Made by a program: the position numbers and the translations under genes. A DNA stretch of 64,000 nucleotides from contig CM028328.1 in NCBI GenBank assembly GCA_016647705.1, positions 36,060,501-36,124,500 on the forward strand, given 5' to 3'. A model generated the notes under the pieces. It had not been told where the DNA came from and did no database searches. It worked only from the letters and a program-made list of their open reading frames with translations. How positions within the stretch are numbered: position 1 is the first letter of the stretch; every line of letters starts with the position of its first letter. The DNA is from Eucommia ulmoides. Taxonomy: Eukaryota > Streptophyta > Magnoliopsida > Garryales > Eucommiaceae. This document shows, in pieces, positions 55,937-64,000 of this stretch.

Positions 55937-57740
55937 CAACAAGGAGTTAGAGAATGTCATCTTCAGAAGCACTGAAAAATCCCTCAACTCGAGTTGCCCA
56001 AATGGGGGAGGCTACAAAAGAATTGATGGCACCGACAATCATCCGATTTTCTAATAACTTTGAACTCAACAACAAGTTCGCATATGGATAAAAAAAACCT
56101 CCGTATACTCGGGCCAACCCATTAACCCATGCCAACCCGAGCAGGGGGCCAACGTGGAACGAATTCCACATGTACCTTACAAACTTGGGTCCACCATCCA
56201 TGCATACCTTAAAAACTTGGGTCCACCACTGGACAATTCAACACAACAAAGCTCATCAATGCCAGGCTAATATCTTATACAACTATGTCTTACAATTTTG
56301 CGAAGGTTCTTGCATTTCAAATTTGACTATTTGCGGCAACAACTAAAACAATTTTATTCATATGCAAAAAAAAAAATATTCATGTGAGTAAGCTTTCTAT
56401 ACAAATCTTCTCAAATACAACTCTACACAAGTCATTCGACGCGGTACAAAAAATATCCTAAGAGAAATATGGAAGAAAAAAGATAATGCCAAAGAATATA
56501 TGGAATACACAATTGGAAACTTTCCCAAAAGAAACACCATCAAGAACAAGAATCCCTTTGGCTCTGACAAGTTTCGAGAAGAAAACCATTTCCCTGAAAG
56601 AAGGGCTGGAGAAAGTCCCATAAAGATCCAATCCTCTTCTCACTTGAGAAATGAGGGTTGTCCCTCAGTACGTGAAGAAAAGATCCTCAGCAGGTGAGAA
56701 AAATTTGGAGACTTCCGCTAGAGCGACTGAAAATCATAGGTTCATTGGAAAGAGACAACACAGTTTTACCTCAAATTTCTCAAAGTATGACTGCCTCTAT
56801 CTAACCAAGATCGATTAACTGTATCGGGAGAAAAAATATTTCCTAGTCCCAAAACCAACAAACTTAGAGAACACTCATCCCCCGAACGCGTCGTGCTGAA
56901 ATTCAAGGCACAAGCCGCCAAAACGCTTGCTGTCACTATGAGGGACCACCAGCAGCACATCTATTCCCTATCACCACAGGACGTAACAGGGAGAGGTATT
57001 GTATTCTTCTATGGACAACCACCATCTGAAGAACCTCCCTACAAGCCCTATACCCATCTAAGAAAAATGATTTGAATTCGTTTGCATACGAACGACCGGA
57101 CATTACATTGGCAAAACAACGGACTTCCTCTCCCATCTCTGCCCTTGCACTTGATCATTGAACCACCTCTATCTGTGGCTTAGAAAGCCATACCTCTTAT
57201 GCCTCTAGATGTCTTGGATTACTAGGGCAACTATTGTACGCCAGGATAGAAAGAACTCCAAACTTTTTTGGATAACAAAAGCATCAACACTATCAAGCGA
57301 CTATTGAACAAAGACCTCTGTCTTCTAAAACTCGTTACCATAATCAACTTCAGAGCTCATAAGAAAGCCCATTATAGAAGAAACATGGGAAGTAGGAGGA
57401 AAAAATTAGGGATAAAAAAGTGAGGCAGCCAATCACTCTTTAAATAGGTGTTCTAGATAAAATGCCAAGAGACGCATGTCATTAATGACGACTGTCGAGC
57501 ACGTGACATTAAATGCTGACGGAGCCCAGAGATATGTTTCATGAAGACTGAGCCCAGAGATATGCTCAGACTAGTCTCGCCTTGAAAACATGCGAAATTT
57601 GGTAACAGCATAGATACTGAGTGGGTCGTATCCTGGATCCATCCGGCTAATGAATCTACCTGGGAAACCAAAAGAAGCAAAAATGGAGTGGACAAGTAAA
57701 CGAATCAGTAAAAATACAATTTATTGAATAAGTCATGTAT
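55937..57740 (+). other. Spacer between UTR repeat and antisense ORF, Tat element 2
   Basis: Counterpart of 27761-29608. No domain recognised. Short minus-strand frames at 56621-56397 share LGKFPI and FFHIS with the element 1 copy. An A run is at 56367-56378. Confidence 0.55.
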
Positions 57741-59561
57741 ATGACAAAGGGAAAACCCCTCTAATTCAAAGAAATAGAAGAAAAAAAATACAATAATTTA
57801 CAAGAAGGAAGTGCCTCTTGGGTCAGAGGTCTCATCCCCGAGTAGGTCCTTCTCTTCTCATCCCTTTACTTGGAATAGAGTGTCCCCACGGATATTCTCA
57901 ATCATGGCATCTCGTTGTAGGCTCATGAGACCATTAGAGCCGCTACTCTAGGGACACGATTCTTTCCACGGCATTGGCAGATTTCTGTTGAGTAGCAGCA
58001 ACCTCTTGTCTCAACCCCTCTGTATCCTGGAGAGCCTCAAACGTTGGGTGTTTAGCATCAGCCGCCTTAAGCTCTTACTCCTCCACATAGGTCCGTGTCT
58101 CATCTCTTTCTCTCTCTAGGATGACAAGCCGGGATTTGATTCCCCTCCACTCCTCGAGTAAAGCAAAAGATCGTACCATGGCTGGAAACCATTAGAGAAT
58201 GTCAGATAATTCTCGAAAGATCATCACAGTCAAAGGAAAAGTGAGTTATTCTTTCTATAACGTTTGAATACAACAAAGTCAACACCAGATCACTCCATGG
58301 CCAGCCTTGGCTAATCTAACAGAAGAAATGAGGGAATTACACCAGCCCTAGCATCTGACAAGACCTCTAACTTGGCATCCAACAGTCCTGCAGCAACAAA
58401 TTTGTTAACCACCGTCGAAGGGCAAAGCATAGAATGATTTCGAAAAATGAAAAGCAAAATAAATCCAACCTACTTCCCCAGAAGATGCGCTAAATAAAGA
58501 TAGTTGAGATCTCAACAACGAATTTGAAATCGGGTGATTAGCAGCTCTAACAGGGGCCGTAAGGAAAAGGTCAAACGATGTAGCCTTGACCAAGGAAAAA
58601 TTCGATTTAGCTACCGGAAGCTCTCACAGAAGAGCAACCACAACTTCTTCAGCCTCTCCAAGTGTCAGGCGGATGAGAGGTCATACAAAAGAAGAAGAAA
58701 ATTGAGAAGAGTGGACAACCTAGGAGAAGAGAAGAGTGAGGATGCAAACTTACTTGGATCTTGCCACTCCCTTGGTAGTGGGTAGGACTTATCTCCTCAC
58801 GAGAGTCGCTTCTAGGACCTCGTCATAATGACCCACCTGTTCCTCTAGCTCGAGGCATCCACCAAAATCTCAGGGATAAATTATTCGTCTCGATCCTAGA
58901 ATTGACACCAATAATCAAGTGTGATCCTAGAATTGATACCAACAGTCAAGTGGGACCATGTTACTAGCAAGCTAATAAAAGTAAAAGAAAATAGAAGACA
59001 AGATAGGGACACCAATCCATAAACATATAATGGAAAACCCTACCAGGAGCCTTCATACACTGGGCACCAACTACGAAGGCGCCAACTGAACAATATGAAG
59101 AACTTCATGAAGAAAATGATAAAGCGGGAAATAAACTCTATTATAAAAAGTTTCATCGTAAAAAGTGACGTATCCAAATAGACATTGTACTACGTTCCCC
59201 AAAGGATTAGGAGCGATCAAATTTATGGTCAGTAGGGTGAAGAACTCTCTTCAAATTTAAAAAACATGGAAGTCCCTCAAGTGACTAACCATGTAACGAG
59301 AAGTTTCCCATCTTCGTTTTCTACCAACATTGCCTCAGCAATAGTATTAGCCTTAAGAATAGGGTGGTAACGGGGTTCCATCAATTTTGTCCCTTCCTTC
59401 TAAACTACTGCCAAACCAATTATCCTGGCACTACTAACATCATCACCGTGCGTCTTGGATGACATCCCAGCATTATTATTACCACTAGGCTCTCTAGATA
59501 ATGGCCTAGCCTCGTCATCACCTCTAGAAATGTGGGAAGAAGATGCTGAACCTCTTATCAT
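57741..59561 (-). pseudogene. Antisense ORF of Tat element 2
   Basis: ATG at 59561 on minus begins MIRGSASSSHISRGDDEARP, open to 59400. Then, in broken frames, come RYHPILKANTIAEAMLVENE, a YFPLYHFLHEVLHIVQLAP then LVPSV block with RLLVGFSI (about 59135-59040; the putative gypsy-type transposon protein signature), and finally a coiled coil LLEEWRGIKSRLVILERERD with EALQDTEG, EVAATQQKSANAVERI (about 58170-57965). It lies antisense between pol and the 3' LTR, as in Retand and Grande. Product function is unknown. Frameshifts and stops show decay. The upstream region inside the LTR-proximal 300 bp may hold its promoter. Confidence 0.72.
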
Positions 59562-59893
59562 TACTAAATGTAGTAAGTAGATGTATTGACAATTCGACAA
59601 TGAAAGAAACGTTCTAGATAACCTATTTAGAGAGTCTACAAACTCTGCTACTTAAATCAATCAAACATAGATCCACGTTATCCATTATCAAGAAAGCTGA
59701 AACGAATAGTTATTAAATTAAGTTATGCAACAGTTAATGCCAGAAACTCTCAAAAGACGAAAAGTTGCAACATTATGCCACCACCAAAGTACTGAGATGA
59801 CATGACTCATGAAAAACAAAATGATAGAACATCGACTCATCGTAAAAATATTCCCAAGGCGTGAAATCATTACACCCTAGGAATAGGGGCATC
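59562..59893 (+). other. Region between antisense ORF start and 3' LTR, Tat element 2
   Basis: No ORF. Just before the LTR is CCCTAGGAATAGGGGCATC (59875-59893), with a purine-rich core that can serve as polypurine tract. Matches 5665-5998 in reverse. Confidence 0.6.
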
Positions 59894-60521
59894 TGATATG
59901 GGAAAATACAGCCAAAATATACCCTGGCACCATGTAGCCTTAAATGCGCTATCAGTTCGAGATCTCTAGAATCGACCTATCAAATGGGCCCCTTAGTATA
60001 ATCATTCAGGGTCACAACCCCTGATTGGGTCTCCACATCCCATATGGGTTAATACTCCTAAGGCATGAGCACCATCACGCTCCCACTTCCAAAGGCAGTT
60101 AGAGTTGCCTCTACCTCCAAGGAAAGTGTCGTTGCCATAATAGTCCCACAATCTCTTCCAATAATCCTACTACCTCATTAGTAAGGAGGGAGAGATCCAT
60201 ACCACTTTCCATATCGGTACTTAGAGAATTAAGAAAGGTTGGCCAAACGAGTCTCCCTCTACTTCCTATATAGAGGTCAAAACCCTAGTGATTCTAGATA
60301 TGTGAAGTAATACATTGTTGCATACTCTTAGCTGCATTACACTGCCTTTCTTCTGAGAAACCTATACTGATTATCACACCGGAGGTGCAACACTGATAGG
60401 TTGACCCGCGGTGCATTGTTTTAGAGGACCTAAACCGAGATAAAGTTAGTTAACCTTCATCGCTGACCACCATCTCCAGTTTCAGCAACCAACATATCCG
60501 GTGATCCATTTCTAGGCATCA
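59894..60521 (+). repeat. 3' LTR of Tat element 2
   Basis: 628 bp, starts TGATATGGGAAAATACAGCC and ends TCTAGGCATCA. Collinear with the split 5' LTR and with 5034-5664 (minus). CTTCCTATATAGAGGTC near 60261 is TATA-like. Confidence 0.87.
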
Positions 60522-60603
60522 TCTATAGAGTGTATATATAGCTATGTAAGTATAATTAAATATTTATATATAGACACACACACACATATGTATACCACCA
60601 GTC
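60522..60603. other. AT-rich spacer with TA and CA microsatellites
   Basis: TATATATAG-type stretches and ACACACACACACA (60577-60589). No gene. Confidence 0.7.
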
Positions 60604-60846
60604 TGAGGACTTGATTTAAAAAAAAATACACCAGGCCAAGGACCGTGACTTAGTGTTGGTCCAAGGCCTAGGCTAAAAAAAGAAAAAATACAGAAATATA
60701 TAGAGTGAAAAGGCATAGAATGGTAAAATAAATAATAGTAAAGTAAATACAAAAAATTAAAGTGCGGGAAAGTAAATGACAGTAGAGTAAAATGTAAGAA
60801 AAGTAAAATGCATTCTCGAAGAATGGCTTATGTTTTTGGTCAGTTT

Positions 60847-60887
<41 letters not shown>

Positions 60888-61991
60888 TGTTTGGTTGTCT
60901 TTGTTTTAGAAAAGTATGTCAAGATTTTGAGGCTTTGAGAACTTACCTTTCCTTTTGGAACGATGGTTTTTCTTCTTTTTTATTTGTTGTTTCTTCTTCT
61001 TAGATTTCTTTGTGTAGAGAATCTAAGATTTTTAAAACTAAAACTAAATTTGAGAAATGTATTTTTAAAGAGAGAAAGTGCTCTTGAGTTCTAGAGAGAG
61101 AATATGCAAGGGTGTATGGGTGAATTAGCAAACAAAATGGGAAGGTGGCCTCCCCTATTTATAGGGAAAGCTGGCCACTCATTCCCCATGGTGCATTCCC
61201 TAGGGAGTGCTCATACTACCTAATGTTTTCCTATGTTACCTTCATGATGACACTCTATTTCGTGAATTTTACACTTTAACCACCCTAATTATGGTATTAA
61301 GTGTAAAACTCAATTGATGTGATCTCTCCTAGTCATACCATTTTGGGTAATAACTTTTCTCACTCTCTTGGATACTTTGATCACTCCAATTTTAGGATCC
61401 TATGTTTCGCCTTATTCCCGGAAGACGTCTACTTAATGTTTTTTGTGATTTGGGCACCTTTTTGGCAATTACATGTGTATTTTTTTATTTTTCTTGACAT
61501 TGAAATGATAAATATGAAATTAAACTATCCAAATAAATATTTAAAAGTTAAAGTTTGAAAAATAAAATGTTTGTGGTCTTCAATTTGACAAAACGGGCAA
61601 AAAACACAAATTTTTAGCTAAAATGAAAAGTAGTTAGAATTGGTGAAATTTCTTAAAATTAATGGGAAGAAAACAAAATTAATTATATCCAAAGTGATAT
61701 TTTATGAAAATACACTTCCAATTTAACCAATTTAGTCCCCAATTAACTTTTAGAAATTTTGATTTTAGCCTGAGACTTTACTTTTGCCTAATTCAATTAA
61801 ATTATCGATTTTTTTTTATTTTTTATTTTTTTATTTCTCTACTTTTCAAATCATGAAATGGAATTTAAACACATGAATCTATGGTGAAATTTTTTCCCTT
61901 TAATTATGGTTTAAAGTCTGTCTAAAGTTTTACTTTAGACCCGACACTTTTACAAAATGCGAAAATGAGCGGGACAAAATGTTGTGTCTAC
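60604..61991 (-). repeat. Probable LTR of an Ogre/Tat-like element (minus)
   Basis: On minus the block starts near 61991 with TAGACACAACATTTTGTC, has CCCTATAAATAGGG (61166-61153, TATA) and then a CT-rich leader with TCTCTCTCTAGAACTC and GGAAAGGTAAGTTCTC. This resembles LTRs of large Tat/Ogre elements. The lower end is not defined by sequence; 60604 is a guess. A T run of about 32 is at 60849-60880. Short ORFs inside look spurious. Confidence 0.55.
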
Positions 61992-62477
61992 TGCTGCCGC
62001 TCTTTATCATAAGAGTTTACTCGTGATGAAAACGATAGAATACATGCACCTTTTTGTTTTGCCAAGAAATCCATACAAAATAAATCGAACCCAGATCGGA
62101 CTAGGTCAGTCTTTTTTTTTTCTTTTAAGAGGGAAGGAAATAAAAATGGTGTTTCTAGGGCACCATGGAATCACCGAAAACACATCCCACTTTTTAGGAA
62201 ATTGAAAAGTGCCAATTACCAATTTAGAAATTAAAGCAACAACAAAAACAATGCTAGTAAAACCGGTCGTCACTGATAGGGAAATTTTAAAGCAGACGGA
62301 AGTAGATTTTAAAGAAAATGCTGCCAGAGGTTGACTGGTTGTCACCGTTTAAAGTAAATGATTATATCGCAGCGTCAGGCAAAGGATGATGGAGTTCCAA
62401 CATCTCCTAAGTTCTGGCTGAACCCAACCTCCTACGAGACGGGAGCTGCTAAGAGCTTTCAATAACAATTATCACGT
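61992..62477 (-). other. Internal sequence next to the Ogre/Tat-like LTR
   Basis: No recognisable coding sequence. It separates the LTR from the tandem array and probably is 3' UTR of the minus-strand element. Confidence 0.45.
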
Positions 62478-63235
62478 CTATTATGAGAGCGTGGATAAAC
62501 CTCACCTATTACAAGGTCAAGGAAGAAATATGTAAATGATTATGCAAATCTCATCTATTATGAGAGCACGATAAACCTCGCCAATCATGAGGTCGAGGAA
62601 AAAATATGTAAATGATTATAAAAATCTTGTTTATTATGATAGCATGATAAAACTTGCCTATTATGAAACCGAGAAATAAATGTGTAAAATTTCATGCAAA
62701 TCCTGTCTATTATGAGAGCAAGAAAAACCTTGCCTTATTATGAGGTCGTGGAAAATAATTATGTGAATCTTGTTTATTTTGAGAGAACGATAAACCTTGC
62801 CTATTTTGAGGTCGGGGAAAATGATTCTGTGAATCCTATCTATTATGAGAAAAGGATAAACTTTGCCTCTTATGAGGTCGGAAAGAAACATGTAAATGAT
62901 TGTGGAAATCTAGTATATTATGAGAGTAGGATAAACCTTATGGTCGATTATGCAAATTCCAGCTATTATGAGGTTGGAAGGAAAATTATGAAAATCTCGC
63001 CAATTATGAGGTCGAAAAGGAAATTATAAAAATCTTGCTTATTATGAAGTCAAGAAAGAACTAAAAAACCTGCTTATTGAGAGGTCAGGAAAGAAGTTAT
63101 GCAAATCTTGCCTATTATGAGGTTAGAAAGGAAACTTATACAAATTCTGCCTATAATGAAGTTGAGAAGAAAAACAAAATCCTACCTATTATGAGGTCAG
63201 GAATGAAACTTATACAAATGAATTTTACTAAATCG
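62478..63235 (-). repeat. Satellite-like tandem array
   Basis: Units with two half-repeats: CTATTATGAGAGCAnGATAA and CCTATTATGAGGTCGnGAAA. CTATTATGAG-like starts at 62478, 62555, 62631, 62707, 62774, 62840 and 62915, so the period drifts from 76-77 to 66-75 bp. From 62950 on only the second half-repeat continues, every 40-50 bp. ORFs at 62694-63325 are by-products of the repeat. Downstream of pol, Tat elements often hold such hypervariable repeats. Confidence 0.88.
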
Positions 63236-64000
63236 TTGGTGGGAAACCAGGTCTTGATTAAAGAAACTGATTCCCGAAAGACGTTTCGGCCCTGGACAAG
63301 AGACGACACAAGATGTCTCTCATAGATAAACTGAATTATAAATTGATGTCTTATTCTAGGCCAGAAGGCAAAATGATGATGATGATAAATACCCTTAACT
63401 CCTGGTAGGGAGGATTAATTATGACAACATATGAAATATGCCCTAGTGCCCCAGTCCATGGCTGGGGATAAAATAGCAGATAAAACATACCCCAACTCAC
63501 AAATAGGGTAGTAATGATGATATGTGTTGAGAAGGGCTAGTGGAGATCGACTTCATCTTGGGAATACCTAATTCTTGTGACTCAATACCCATGCACATGT
63601 TGGGATAGTAGTCAATGAAGGTGGACATTTCAAGAAGTCAAACCTCATGACATGCTCATGACTCATGTCAGGGGTAATGAAAAATAAAGATAGACTTATC
63701 CTGAGGAAGTCAATCTTATCACAGTATACCCTAGCTTGTGATGTGGGGTGATGAAAAATGAAATCATACTTCCTTTAGAAAAGTTGAGCTTTTATGAAGT
63801 GGGCTCTATTCATGGAGCTCGCTGTGCATCGATGAGTTATTATTTCAAATGACAGCCTAACCCGCAGGGGTTGCCTATTTATCCTATTTTGGTCAGGAAT
63901 TAGGACAAAACAAAGTTCGTCGACTTTCGGAATGAGGATTTGTTTTAATTGGATTACCGAATCCTCGTGGGTTGCCTACATATCTTGGTTTTTCATAGGG
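63236..64000 (-). other. 3' UTR-like sequence of the Ogre/Tat-like element
   Basis: No ORF. GGTTGCCTACATATCTTGG (63969-63987) and GGTTGCCTATTTATCC (about 63869) are, on minus, GATATGTAGGCAACC-type motifs that I know from noncoding parts of Ogre/Tat elements. This supports the lineage and minus orientation. Confidence 0.5.

Larger units (their letters stand above)
32320..60521 (+). mobile_element. Retand-like Tat element 2 (plus), full layout but dead and nested
   Basis: Removing insertions leaves a 5' LTR (about 643 bp), leader, gag, protease, RT, gypsy-type RNase H, a second archaeal-type RNase H, integrase pieces, tandem-repeat UTR, antisense ORF and a 3' LTR (628 bp). Two RNase H domains plus an antisense ORF downstream of pol mark the Tat lineage (Retand/Grande side). 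Insertions: solo LTRs at 32527, 34094, 39996 and 54088, and the A4/A3 nest at 41539-52252. Flanks GTAGA (before) and TCTAT (after) do not match, so no target duplication can be claimed. Confidence 0.88.

Noticed and set aside
60849..60880. Poly(T) run as the poly(A) tail of a retrogene or LINE
   Set aside because: No gene or LINE sequence lies beside it and no target duplication was seen; it lies inside a probable LTR.
61319..61558. Membrane-like ORF (hydrophobic, 79 codons)
   Set aside because: AT-rich LTR sequence on the strand opposite to the promoter; composition explains the hydrophobicity.
62694..63325. 111- and 82-codon ORFs rich in Tyr-Glu and Asn
   Set aside because: Their repeats (YYEV, YYES) are direct translations of the tandem array; no codon-level constraint is visible.

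Overview
The window is plant nuclear DNA from repeat-rich, gene-poor chromatin. I find no intact host gene, tRNA or rRNA. Almost every base belongs to decayed LTR retrotransposons of the Ty3/gypsy superfamily, nested up to three levels deep. The plant call rests on Tat-type gag, protease, RT, dual RNase H and integrase fragments, on a tRNA-Asp primer site of the Athila/Calypso type, and on plant-style LTR ends. The species cannot be named. Many coding breaks are C-to-T type changes (CAA or CAG to stop, TGG to TGA), as expected of old methylated repeats.

Backbone. (1) At 746-5033, minus strand, lies a Tat/Ogre-like gag-protease fragment. (2) At 5034-32226, minus strand, is a Retand-like Tat element with its 3' LTR at 5034-5664, an antisense ORF on the plus strand, a 3' UTR tandem repeat, and pol cut off in the integrase C-terminus. 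(3) At 32320-60521, plus strand, is a second element of the same family, nearly complete in layout: 5' LTR, gag, protease, RT, two RNase H domains, integrase, tandem-repeat UTR, antisense ORF, 3' LTR. (4) At about 60604-64000, minus strand, are an LTR and the satellite-like 3' UTR of another Ogre/Tat-like element that runs off the window.

Into this backbone a second group has inserted again and again: Athila-like elements with LTRs starting TGATAGGTGT and ending CTACCA. I count 17 LTR copies. Four elements are complete in structure: A1 7386-20481, A2 21414-26816, A3 41581-46997 and A4 41539-52252 on minus. One has a single LTR (B1 9017-13815). Seven are solo LTRs (2106, 6204, 30135, 32527, 34094, 39996, 54088). 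One is a truncated end (1-745). Exact 5-bp target duplications are visible for A2 (CGTAA), A3 (TGTAC) and the solo LTRs at 30135 (ATAGC), 32527 (CGATC), 34094 (GCTTG), 39996 (AGAAG) and 54088 (GGGGC). A 2.88-kb solo LTR of an unrelated element (15642-18524, TSD GAGTA) sits inside A1.

The complete Athila-like elements carry only about 2.65 kb of internal DNA and one ORF of about 310 codons. That ORF resembles the central and C-terminal part of Athila gag, with no zinc knuckle, protease, RT or integrase, so they look non-autonomous. Their LTRs share three unusual structures: an array of short GC-rich palindromes just upstream of the TATA box, whose core differs between subfamilies; a covarying stem-loop in the transcribed leader; and a pair of conserved ACTCGGGAGAGGT motifs about 185 bp apart. 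This family and its palindrome arrays are my best candidate for something not yet described.
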